This document shows positions 1 to 5,477 of a stretch of 5,477 nt of DNA, in pieces. The notes under the pieces were generated by a model that saw only the letters and a program-made list of their open reading frames with translations, did no database searches and had not been told where the DNA came from. The stretch is taken from NCBI GenBank assembly GCA_947380285.1, contig CANCQD010000123.1:1-5477 (forward strand). Reading direction: 5' to 3'. The position numbers and the translations under genes are program-made. Origin of the DNA: Burkholderiaceae bacterium (GTDB lineage: Bacteria; Pseudomonadota; Gammaproteobacteria; Burkholderiales; Burkholderiaceae). Each line of letters opens with the position of its first letter. Positions within the stretch are counted from its first letter, which is position 1.

Positions 1-896
1 CCGAGCATGGCGTAATAGATACCCTCACCTGAAGCTGGAGCAACAACACCTGCAGCATCGCCAGCCAATACCACTTGCTGCCCATCATCCCATTTCTTTA
101 AGGGCTTCATCGGCAATGGCGCTCCTTCATGGCGAATGAGTTCTGCCCCATCTAAGCCGATATCTGCGCGCAGCTTTGCCACTGCATTTCTCAGGGAGAA
201 GCCTTTATCCGCACTTCCCGTACCAATACTAATAGTGTCACCGTGAGGAAAAACCCAGCCATAAAAATCTGGAGATACTGGCTTTTGATACAGGACATCA
301 CATCGACTGCTATCAAATGAAAGGGGTTTATCAGATGGGGTTTTAATAATTTCGTGATAAGCAAAAACATAATTTGCTTCAGCACACCCTTTTACGCCTG
401 CGCTTCTACCAACCTGTGATTTAGCACCATCAGCACCAACAACTGCTTTTGCTAATACGCTCTTCAGCGCCCCCTGGTCACCATCCAGCGCTCCTCGTGT
501 GCGATAGTAAATGCGAACATTGGCGCCCTCGCGTTGCAGGGTTTCAAATAATCCATCCTCACGCACCGCCCCTGCTGCAACCGCACGTTTCCTGAGCCAT
601 TCATCAAACTGGGCACGATCGACCATGCCCACAAATCCGTTTTCAATGGGGATATCTACCGCTTTTCCAAGAGGCGAAACCATCCGAGCGGATTTTGCTT
701 TAGCAACCAACAACTCATCTGGAATCTGAAAATCTTTGATTAAACGTGGTGGTATTGCTCCACCACAGGGTTTAATGCGTCCACGCTTATCTAATAACAA
801 GACATGCTTACCCTTTTGAGCAAGCGTTTGAGCTGCAGTAGCACCCGCAGGTCCACCGCCAACGACTACCGCATCATAAATAAATTCTGTTGTCAT
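1..896 (-). CDS. bchP: Geranylgeranyl reductase BchP (3' end cut by window)
   Basis: FAD-dependent reductase that converts the geranylgeranyl tail of bacteriochlorophyll a (or its diphosphate precursor) to phytyl by three successive double-bond reductions; membrane-associated late step of pigment synthesis. I translated 298 codons from the ATG at 896 without a stop; the family is about 390-400 residues, so roughly the last 100 are outside the window. Visible motifs are the N-terminal dinucleotide-binding GGGPAG (residues 13-18) after a beta strand, the family-typical PCGGA (43-47), VVGADGAKS (152-160), and the second FAD motif LAGDAAG (277-283) followed by GEGIYYAM (290-297). These together favour the geranylgeranyl reductase family over other FAD monooxygenase-like proteins. 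The start is supported by a GAGG ribosome site 6 nt upstream. It is the third gene of a bchG-bch2-bchP unit, 3 bp after bch2, the same order as in Rhodobacter. No internal disruption seen. Confidence 0.95.
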   Translation of the reverse strand, partial: MTTEFIYDAVVVGGGPAGATAAQTLAQKGKHVLLLDKRGRIKPCGGAIPPRLIKDFQIPDELLVAKAKSARMVSPLGKAVDIPIENGFVGMVDRAQFDEWLRKRAVAAGAVREDGLFETLQREGANVRIYYRTRGALDGDQGALKSVLAKAVVGADGAKSQVGRSAGVKGCAEANYVFAYHEIIKTPSDKPLSFDSSRCDVLYQKPVSPDFYGWVFPHGDTISIGTGSADKGFSLRNAVAKLRADIGLDGAELIRHEGAPLPMKPLKKWDDGQQVVLAGDAAGVVAPASGEGIYYAML

Positions 897-899
897 GTT

Positions 900-2228
900 T
901 TACCTCGCTCCACTAGCGCTACTGTGTTTACCTTCAACCAAAGATGCCATATAAGCAGAAGCAATAAATAGAATTGCTTCAATAAAAAAGACTGAGGAAT
1001 ATGCCAATGCTGGATTAGTAAAAATAGAGCGTGCAAGATCACTTGCTCCAGCCCCCAGAAGACCACCCAGGCCAAATGCAATTGCTTGCGCTCCTCCCCA
1101 TAAACCTATTCGGACGCCCTCTTTGCCTCCTCCACCAACAACCGCTAAGCGCATCATGGATGCAATTGCTGCAATAGAGAATGCGCCGTTGGCAAGGCCC
1201 AAAATAAATACATTCTGTTTCAGTGGCCAGTCTCCTTCTAAGATTCCAGCAATAACTAAACCAAACATCGCCAACGCAGAAGCCAGGCAGCCATAAATCA
1301 TCCAAGATCTGAGCGAACCAAAATAACGCCTTAGTCTGCTAGAACCGCAAACTGCCACTAACAGCATGCCAGTGAGCACTCCTGAGTGTTGAATCCCAGA
1401 TAGGCTAGTTGTCTCGCCTAGGGAATATTTAAAAATCATTCCGGCAAAAGGCTCCAAAATTAAATCCTGTGCGCTAAATGCAAACATCGACAGAAAAATA
1501 AAGATGGAAAATTTTCTCGTGTCTGGATCAGACAAAATGTCAGTTAATGCTGCTCTAAAAGGAATTTTTTGAGCTGCACTAGTACGTTTATTTTCTAGCT
1601 CATGGCCCTCAAGTCTATATAAAGCCAACACAGCAATCACGCAGGCAAGGAATGAAATAATTCCTGAAATCAAAATGACCTTCTCTGGCGAGTATGGGTC
1701 CAAAAATTTTCCTGCAATACCACTAGTCAGCGCGAATCCAAAAATCATCATGAGCCAGACTGTTGTAGCTGCAGCCGCCCTTCTCTCATCACTTACACCC
1801 TTTGCTAGTAAAGCTAGTAAAGAAGTGCCGCTCATACTGACACCAACACCAATCAAGAAGAAAGCGATGATTGCTGCTGCAATACCAATCATTAAATAAG
1901 AGCCCATGAGTGTTGTAGCGATTGCAGCACCAAAGCCACCTACGGCCAATAAACCGATACCGCCGATAATCCATGGTGTTCTCTTGCCGCCAATATCAGA
2001 CTCAAACCCCATACGCGGTCTGATGACCTGAACAAAATAATGAATTGCTACTAATAAGCCAGGAAGGCTTGCTGGCAAAGCCAACTCAACCACCATAATG
2101 CGATTTAAAGTAGAGGTTGTCATGACAACAATAGCGCCGATTGCTGCCTGTACTAAGCCCAGACGCACAATGCTGATCCATCCAAACGTGGATGATTGAA
2201 AAAGGGGTTGGGTCAGTGTGATACTCAT
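900..2228 (-). CDS. Bch2/ORF428-type pigment-cluster MFS membrane protein (BCD/PucC family)
   Basis: 442-residue polytopic membrane protein with about 12 hydrophobic segments, belonging to the bacteriochlorophyll delivery (BCD) branch of the major facilitator superfamily that also holds PucC and LhaA. Seen in the sequence: LNRIMVVEL (41-49), a long PRMGFESD-GGKRTPW loop (71-86) at the place of the MFS loop 2-3 signature, and QDLILEPFAGMIF (254-266) in the second half, which is a hallmark of this family. A charged cytoplasmic loop around 205-240 separates the two six-helix halves. Members are thought to help deliver pigment to, or assemble, light-harvesting complexes; the exact substrate is not established. 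Its position between bchG and bchP, and the VELALPASLPG..IHYFVQ..RPR stretch, match the Bch2 (Rhodobacter ORF428) subgroup rather than PucC or LhaA, which lie near puc or puh genes. Its ATG overlaps the bchG stop (ATGA), so translation is probably coupled. Subgroup assignment is by recall, not by tree. Confidence 0.88.
   Translation of the reverse strand: MSITLTQPLFQSSTFGWISIVRLGLVQAAIGAIVVMTTSTLNRIMVVELALPASLPGLLVAIHYFVQVIRPRMGFESDIGGKRTPWIIGGIGLLAVGGFGAAIATTLMGSYLMIGIAAAIIAFFLIGVGVSMSGTSLLALLAKGVSDERRAAAATTVWLMMIFGFALTSGIAGKFLDPYSPEKVILISGIISFLACVIAVLALYRLEGHELENKRTSAAQKIPFRAALTDILSDPDTRKFSIFIFLSMFAFSAQDLILEPFAGMIFKYSLGETTSLSGIQHSGVLTGMLLVAVCGSSRLRRYFGSLRSWMIYGCLASALAMFGLVIAGILEGDWPLKQNVFILGLANGAFSIAAIASMMRLAVVGGGGKEGVRIGLWGGAQAIAFGLGGLLGAGASDLARSIFTNPALAYSSVFFIEAILFIASAYMASLVEGKHSSASGAR
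902..906 (-). promoter_or_regulatory. Ribosome binding site of bchP
   Basis: On the minus strand the sequence GAGGT stands 5 nt before the bchP ATG at 896 and lies across the last codons and stop codon of the upstream gene. It is the clearest Shine-Dalgarno match among the starts in this window. It fixes the bchP start and suggests ribosomes terminating on bch2 can reinitiate directly on bchP. Confidence 0.75.
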
Positions 2229-3109
2229 AACCCCATACCCATGCTATTGACTGCAAACGCAGCCACCATCATTCCGGAAACTAATAGAGGTACTCCAAAG
2301 CCACTGTAAAAGAGCGCTTTCTCAATGGGTCTTTTTAAAAAATCACGCAATAAAAAAATTTGCCCAATCATCAATGCACCAATCGCTGCTGCATAAGTAG
2401 GCTTATCCCATAGGAGCAGTAAAGCCAATACGATTGCTTGTGGCACCAACATCAATATTGCAGATACTTGCGCTGCTTTCTTTGCGCCAAGCTGAACAGG
2501 AAGTGATCGAACCCCCATTTGTCGATCACCCTCTATTGCCTTGAAATCATTTAAGGTCATGATGCCGTGAGCGCTGGCACTATATAAGCCCGCTAACAGA
2601 AGTGATGGTTTACTTGGCAATGCTCCAGCAGATAACAAAGTAGCGCCGGTGACCCAAGCTAAGCCTTCGTAACTCACACCACAAGCAAGATTGCCAAGCC
2701 AACCATTATTTTTAAAGCGGATGGGTGGCATGCTATAGAACCATGCCAGCACTAAAGCTAGTCCGGTTGCTAGAAATCCAATAGGACCTAAGAAGCTTCC
2801 CACCCATAAAGAAATCAATGACCAAATCACTGCAATATAAAGACCCCATCTCCCAGGAATACGACCGGAAGGAATAGGTCGATTTGGCTCATTAATGGCA
2901 TCTACATGTCTGTCATACCAATCATTAACCGCTTGGCTTGAAGCGCATACAAGAGGACCGGTCAGCACCAAACCGAGAAAAAATATCGGCAGATTCTCAA
3001 GGATTTTTTCACTGCCAGTAATCGATCCACAAGCAAATGCCCACATGGGCGGAAACCATGTAATAGGCTTTAAAAGCGTCAAAATTGCTCTTGGTTCTGG
3101 CAGATTCAT
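2225..3109 (-). CDS. bchG: Bacteriochlorophyll synthase BchG (UbiA-type prenyltransferase)
   Basis: Integral membrane prenyltransferase that esterifies bacteriochlorophyllide a with geranylgeranyl (or phytyl) diphosphate. At 294 residues it is of normal length (about 290-305). The first prenyl-diphosphate/Mg2+ motif is NDWYDRHVDAINEPNRPIPSG (N62 to G82), with the Asp residues and NEPxRPIPSG typical of chlorophyll synthases. The second is at 187-205, NDFKAIEGDRQMGVRSLPV. LLKPITWFPPMWAF (12-25) is a conserved chlorophyll-synthase N-terminal stretch, and the rest is hydrophobic helices. The ATG at 3109 is the furthest upstream start possible: an in-frame TAA lies at 3134-3136 with no start codon between, and starting at Met22 would cut the conserved N-terminus. 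There is no visible Shine-Dalgarno. First gene of the bchG-bch2-bchP unit; its stop overlaps the next start by 4 bp. Likely controlled by the operator and promoter in 3110-3161. Confidence 0.97.
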   Translation of the reverse strand: MNLPEPRAILTLLKPITWFPPMWAFACGSITGSEKILENLPIFFLGLVLTGPLVCASSQAVNDWYDRHVDAINEPNRPIPSGRIPGRWGLYIAVIWSLISLWVGSFLGPIGFLATGLALVLAWFYSMPPIRFKNNGWLGNLACGVSYEGLAWVTGATLLSAGALPSKPSLLLAGLYSASAHGIMTLNDFKAIEGDRQMGVRSLPVQLGAKKAAQVSAILMLVPQAIVLALLLLWDKPTYAAAIGALMIGQIFLLRDFLKRPIEKALFYSGFGVPLLVSGMMVAAFAVNSMGMGL

Positions 3110-3116
3110 GTAAATG

Positions 3117-3145
3117 ATTTTGTCATTGACATATTAAAGTGTCAA
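3117..3145 (-). promoter_or_regulatory. Predicted sigma70-type promoter of bchG-bch2-bchP
   Basis: On the minus strand a perfect -35 hexamer TTGACA (3145-3140) is followed by a 17-bp spacer and CAAAAT (3122-3117), a 4-of-6 match to the -10 consensus. The spacing is ideal and it is the only good hexamer pair I found before bchG. Initiation 5-8 bp after the -10 would fall at or within a few bases of the bchG ATG (3109), implying a leaderless or nearly leaderless mRNA. The -35 sits inside the TGT-N12-ACA palindrome, so a protein bound there would block polymerase. The -10 is imperfect, so the exact start is uncertain. Confidence 0.5.
3121..3131. repeat. Second short palindrome TGTCA-T-TGACA before bchG
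   Basis: An 11-bp perfect palindrome made of the same TGTCA half-sites as the 3140-3157 site but with a 1-bp spacer. It lies in the promoter spacer and touches the -10. The two palindrome centres are about 22.5 bp apart, close to two helical turns, so they face roughly the same side of the DNA. It does not itself fit TGT-N12-ACA. It could be an auxiliary site for the same regulator or a site for another one; function unknown. Confidence 0.45.
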
Positions 3146-3157
3146 TTAAATTTGACA
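3140..3157. promoter_or_regulatory. Candidate PpsR/CrtJ operator (TGT-N12-ACA)
   Basis: TGTCAATTAAATTTGACA is a perfect TGT-N12-ACA site, the known recognition sequence of the PpsR/CrtJ repressor of photosynthesis genes, and here the symmetry is longer than the consensus: the arms AAAGTGTCAA (3136-3145) and TTGACACTTT (3152-3161) are 10 bp perfect inverted repeats round a 6-bp centre. Six fixed bases would occur by chance in about 2-3% of intergenic regions this size, and the extended arms make chance less likely still. It covers the predicted -35 of bchG, a location reported for CrtJ/PpsR-repressed bch promoters. Binding by PpsR is inferred; no ppsR gene is in the window. The same palindrome followed by T residues could alternatively be read as a plus-strand terminator stem. 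Confidence 0.62.
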
Positions 3158-3182
3158 CTTTTTTAGCCCGTTTTTACCAGTG

Positions 3183-3203
3183 AAAACCCTTATATATCAA
3201 GGG
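3183..3203 (-). terminator. Weak terminator-like hairpin after ispH
   Basis: On the minus strand CCCTT, a 7-nt AT-rich loop, AAGGG and then TTTT begin 18 nt after the ispH stop. The stem is only 5 bp and the T-run only 4, so termination would be weak at best, and read-through from acsF-puhE-ispH into bchG is plausible. It could equally be a chance hairpin. Confidence 0.35.
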
Positions 3204-3221
3204 AAAGGCAAGGATTTAGAC

Positions 3222-4163
3222 CTAGGCTGCCTGCAATAAGCCTTTAGGAAGAGAAAAGCTGATGGTTTCTTCAATTCCTGGCATAGGGACAACTGAACCC
3301 CTGTAACGATAATTGATCGCATCAATGATTTTGCTGGTTAAAGACTCTGGAGCTGAGGCACCAGCTGTAACCCCAATATTCTTCACCGACTTAAACCACT
3401 CGGCTTGGATCTGGCTGGGATCATCCACTAAGAATGCTGGGACCTGCAAGCTACTTGCCAACTCTTGCAGTCGTTTGGAATTAGAACTATTTTGACTACC
3501 AACCACAATGACGATATCAACGTGAGGAATCATTGCTTTGACTGCATCTTGTCGATTTTGAGTGGCATAACAAATATCCTGTCTCTTGGGAGCATGAATC
3601 TGAGGATATTTTTTTATTAATGCAGCGGTAATTTCTTGCGTCTCGTCAACCGACAAAGTTGTTTGAGTAACATAAGCAAGTAATTCATCTTTATAAAACG
3701 TAAGTTGATCAACATCTGATACATGCTCAATTAAATGAATCGATGAATCTACTTGCCCCATCGTGCCTTCTACCTCGGGGTGCCCACGATGCCCAATCAT
3801 AATAATTTGATAGCCACGCTCTTTTAAGCCGACGACTTCTGCATGCACTTTCGCAACCAAGGGACAGGTTGCATCAAATACTTGGAATTGACGTTCATCC
3901 GCTTCATAACGAACCGCCTTAGATACTCCATGCGCACTAAAAATCAGAATAGCGCCCTTGGGAACCTTATCTAAATGATTAATAAATACCACTCCGCGCG
4001 ATTCAAAATCTTTCACTACATAAGCATTGTGAATAATTTCATGTCGAACATAAATTGGCGCACCATATTTCTTGAGCGCTTCTTCCACTATAAGAATAGC
4101 CCTCTCCACTCCGGCACAAAAGCCTCGCGGTTGAGCTAGGTAGATAGTTTTTTTTGAAAGCAT
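3222..4163 (-). CDS. ispH: 4-hydroxy-3-methylbut-2-enyl diphosphate reductase IspH (LytB)
   Basis: Cytosolic iron-sulfur enzyme that makes IPP and DMAPP from HMBPP in the last step of the MEP pathway. Length 313 is normal for the family (E. coli 316). The three cluster cysteines are present: C16 in GFCAGVERAI, C100 in DATCPLV and C198 in DICYAT. Substrate-pocket residues are also intact by alignment with E. coli from memory: H45, H78 (SAHGV), H128 and E130 (GHRGHPEVEG), T168 (YVTQTTLS), S226/N228 (GSQNSSNSKRL) and S270 (TAGASAPE). It should therefore be catalytically competent. The ATG at 4163 gives the usual short leader before the first conserved Cys; the ribosome site is weak (ACGG). It follows puhE by 12 bp and appears to be the last gene of acsF-puhE-ispH. 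Its product feeds the C20 chain used by the neighbouring bchG and carotenoid synthesis. Whether it is the only ispH of the genome or a second, phototrophy-linked copy cannot be told here. Confidence 0.97.
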   Translation of the reverse strand: MLSKKTIYLAQPRGFCAGVERAILIVEEALKKYGAPIYVRHEIIHNAYVVKDFESRGVVFINHLDKVPKGAILIFSAHGVSKAVRYEADERQFQVFDATCPLVAKVHAEVVGLKERGYQIIMIGHRGHPEVEGTMGQVDSSIHLIEHVSDVDQLTFYKDELLAYVTQTTLSVDETQEITAALIKKYPQIHAPKRQDICYATQNRQDAVKAMIPHVDIVIVVGSQNSSNSKRLQELASSLQVPAFLVDDPSQIQAEWFKSVKNIGVTAGASAPESLTSKIIDAINYRYRGSVVPMPGIEETISFSLPKGLLQAA

Positions 4164-4175
4164 ATGTACCGTCGC

Positions 4176-4934
4176 TTAACGATGATTTTTATAGCCCCAC
4201 TTCCATAACAACTCACTAGGAAATGGCATAACAAGAAATAAATGCTCCAATAATCCAAGCGCAAGTAGCGTACCCAATAATGCTGATGAGGTGATTTCAT
4301 AAGCAGAGGAATCAGAAGCTGCATGCGACCAAATAGGCACTAAAAAGAGCACAGAAGCTAGAATCGAGAAAGGCATTAAAAGATTCATTGCCTTACGTCT
4401 AAAGTAAGTAATGAGATATTTCAAATGCTGGGGCAAGAAAGCTTCATTAAAATTTAGCACTCCCAAGAAAATATTAATCTTGGTGCTTTGTCGCATTCCC
4501 CAGAGGATGATATAGGTCCAAAAGCCGGTCTGATTCACAGCTTCCAGATTCATCAGACATAAAACAACACCCAGACCCAGCAACGTCATCTCATGATAGT
4601 TAATGGTTTGGAATGCATACCAAGCACGCCGAATACCACTGAGTCCTTGAGGACAATCCGAGCGTCGCGATCCGGTGATGTAACCCAGCAAAAAAGCAAG
4701 CTCTTGCCATCCCCAAATAATGATTGCACAGGTGAAAGAACAATAAGCTCCAGCCACTGTGGCCTGTTTACTAGAGATCTCTAGTCCCCAAAAGGCCGTC
4801 AACAAAACGATGAGGGAAAAAGCAAAGATGGCCTTAAAGTACTTTTTAGGCAAGCCATTAATCTTCAGAATAAGGCCTGTACTAAACCACCATACAAAGA
4901 TGGTAAAAATTAGAGGGCTTATCCAAAAATACAT
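4176..4934 (-). CDS. puhE: Photosynthetic complex assembly protein PuhE (DUF3623 type)
   Basis: 252-residue integral membrane protein with about six to seven hydrophobic segments (roughly 5-25, 35-52, 60-85, 115-130, 137-147, 183-204 and 217-237). I assign it to the PuhE/DUF3623 family from conserved blocks: GWQELAFLLGYITGSRR..CP (75-95), YHEM (113-116), WGMRQSTKINIFLGVLNFNEAFLP (145-168) and LLEHLFLVMPFP..LLWKWG (228-247). Members occur in proteobacterial photosynthesis clusters near puhABC and acsF and affect reaction-centre or pigment complex levels, but the biochemical activity is not known. Many polar and charged residues (E78, H114, E115, R148, K152, N154, E230, H231) lie in or beside membrane segments. 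It starts 6 bp after the acsF stop and ends 12 bp before ispH, so it is surely cotranscribed with both. The ATG at 4934 starts directly on the first membrane helix, with only a weak GGTAAG upstream. Confidence 0.9.
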   Translation of the reverse strand: MYFWISPLIFTIFVWWFSTGLILKINGLPKKYFKAIFAFSLIVLLTAFWGLEISSKQATVAGAYCSFTCAIIIWGWQELAFLLGYITGSRRSDCPQGLSGIRRAWYAFQTINYHEMTLLGLGVVLCLMNLEAVNQTGFWTYIILWGMRQSTKINIFLGVLNFNEAFLPQHLKYLITYFRRKAMNLLMPFSILASVLFLVPIWSHAASDSSAYEITSSALLGTLLALGLLEHLFLVMPFPSELLWKWGYKNHR

Positions 4935-4940
4935 AATGAC

Positions 4941-5477
4941 TTACCAAACAGGCGCTAAGCGTATATCGGCAGGCAGTTCATTGGGAACTACTGGCAATAG
5001 ATAAATGTGCACGAAGGTTGCGGCAGCACTAATAGCCAAAACACCACGCTTGATCGTAGAGAAGAGTCCGCCTTTTAACTTAAGCTCCTCAACCTCATCA
5101 GAAATCCTTCTGAGTTTTTCAAATCCCTCCCAAATTCTAGAATCATCCAGATTGATGGTGAAAGGAAACACTTGTTTAGAAATATCAGAGGTGATTTTCA
5201 GAACCTGACGATCATAATCTGTAGGCGACACTCCAAGTGCCTTATGAAATTCTGGTCTTGAATGATCTCGTACATACATCGTTGCATAAACTGCGATGAG
5301 GAAAAAGCGTATCCATAGACGATTCACGCCACTAAGTAATTTTGGATTAGAGCGCATCAATAATGCAAATGCTTCACCATGACGGAATTCATCGTTACAC
5401 CATTTTTCAAACCAAAGGAAAATTGGGTGAAAACGCAGCTCAGGTTTTTTCTGAATGATACGAAAAATCATGATGTA
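4941..5477 (-). CDS. acsF: Aerobic Mg-protoporphyrin IX monomethyl ester cyclase AcsF (5' end cut by window)
   Basis: C-terminal half of the oxygen-dependent di-iron cyclase that forms the E ring of (bacterio)chlorophyll, converting Mg-protoporphyrin IX monomethyl ester to divinyl protochlorophyllide. The 178 codons in the window contain the second di-iron motif DEFRHG (in-window residues 29-34, E30 and H33 as EXXH) inside [21 protein letters not shown], and the typical [28 protein letters not shown] region (54-82). The frame stays open to the right edge. A Met at 5471 is internal, not a start, because the family is about 350-370 residues and the N-terminal EEARH iron motif must lie outside the window. 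A hydrophobic stretch near the C-terminus (about 146-164) may anchor it to the membrane. First gene seen of the acsF-puhE-ispH run. Its presence means bacteriochlorophyll can be made in air; whether an anaerobic BchE also exists cannot be seen. Confidence 0.96.
   Translation of the reverse strand, partial: YIMIFRIIQKKPELRFHPIFLWFEKWCNDEFRHGEAFALLMRSNPKLLSGVNRLWIRFFLIAVYATMYVRDHSRPEFHKALGVSPTDYDRQVLKITSDISKQVFPFTINLDDSRIWEGFEKLRRISDEVEELKLKGGLFSTIKRGVLAISAAATFVHIYLLPVVPNELPADIRLAPVW

Noticed and set aside
191..385. Small minus-strand frames inside bchP (191-385, 464-646), bch2 (893-1081, 1039-1305, 1789-1974) and puhE (4136-4324)
   Set aside because: They are out-of-frame readings of conserved genes, with no plausible independent start signals.
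511..729. Plus-strand open frame opposite bchP, and similar plus-strand frames at 1675-1899, 2895-3113, 3313-3495, 4593-4784, 4759-5004 and 5005-5208
   Set aside because: All lie antisense within well-supported genes and their translations show no recognisable domains. They are shadows of the real reading frames.
900..2228. Calling this gene pucC or lhaA
   Set aside because: It is in the same family, but the position between bchG and bchP and the N-terminal motif style fit the Bch2/ORF428 subgroup. No gene symbol was given because the subgroup was not tested by phylogeny.
3126..3131. Plus-strand TTGACA as a rightward promoter
   Set aside because: No acceptable -10 at 16-18 bp spacing and no plus-strand gene downstream.
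3136..3164. Plus-strand rho-independent terminator (10-bp palindrome followed by six T residues)
   Set aside because: There is no plus-strand gene for it to end, the stem is AT-rich, and the TGT-N12-ACA match over the bchG -35 explains the symmetry better. A dual role is not excluded.
5469..5471. ATG at the right edge as the start of acsF, giving a 176-residue protein
   Set aside because: The frame continues to the window edge, the protein begins mid-domain just before the second di-iron motif, and the family is about twice as long. It is an internal methionine of a cut gene.

Overview
The window is a stretch of a bacteriochlorophyll photosynthesis gene cluster. All six protein-coding genes lie on the minus strand, so transcription runs from the right edge to the left edge. 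In transcription order they are acsF (5' end cut by the window), puhE, ispH, bchG, a bch2/ORF428-type pigment-cluster MFS protein, and bchP (3' end cut). The mix of an oxygen-dependent cyclase (AcsF), proteobacterial-type PuhE, and the order bchG-bch2-bchP points to a purple phototrophic proteobacterium with an aerobic lifestyle. The moderate GC content (mid-40s % by eye) and the protein style fit a freshwater betaproteobacterium of the Polynucleobacter type, but this taxon is an inference and has not been tested.

Right block (about 3222-5477): acsF, puhE and ispH are packed with gaps of 6 and 12 bp and look like the tail of one operon whose promoter is outside the window. AcsF makes the fifth (E) ring of bacteriochlorophyll. 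PuhE is a membrane protein of unknown biochemical role in photosynthetic complex assembly. IspH is the last enzyme of the MEP pathway and supplies IPP/DMAPP. Having ispH inside a photosynthesis cluster is the most distinctive content feature.

Middle (3110-3221): the only real intergenic region, 112 bp. It holds a weak terminator-like hairpin just after ispH. It also holds a probable sigma70-type promoter for bchG, whose -35 hexamer lies inside a perfect TGT-N12-ACA palindrome, the consensus of the PpsR/CrtJ repressor of photosynthesis genes. A second, tight TGTCA-T-TGACA palindrome lies between the -35 and the bchG start. The predicted transcription start nearly coincides with the bchG ATG, and no Shine-Dalgarno sequence is visible, so the mRNA may be leaderless.

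Left block (1-3109): bchG overlaps bch2 by 4 bp (ATGA), and bch2 is followed by bchP after 3 bp, so the three are tightly coupled. BchG attaches a C20 prenyl chain to bacteriochlorophyllide, and BchP reduces that chain from geranylgeranyl to phytyl. Bch2 is a membrane protein of the pigment-associated MFS group. Together the window links ring formation (AcsF), isoprenoid supply (IspH), tail attachment (BchG) and tail reduction (BchP). No RNA genes, mobile elements or CRISPR arrays were seen. I found no wholly new system; the main points of interest are the regulatory region and the ispH placement.
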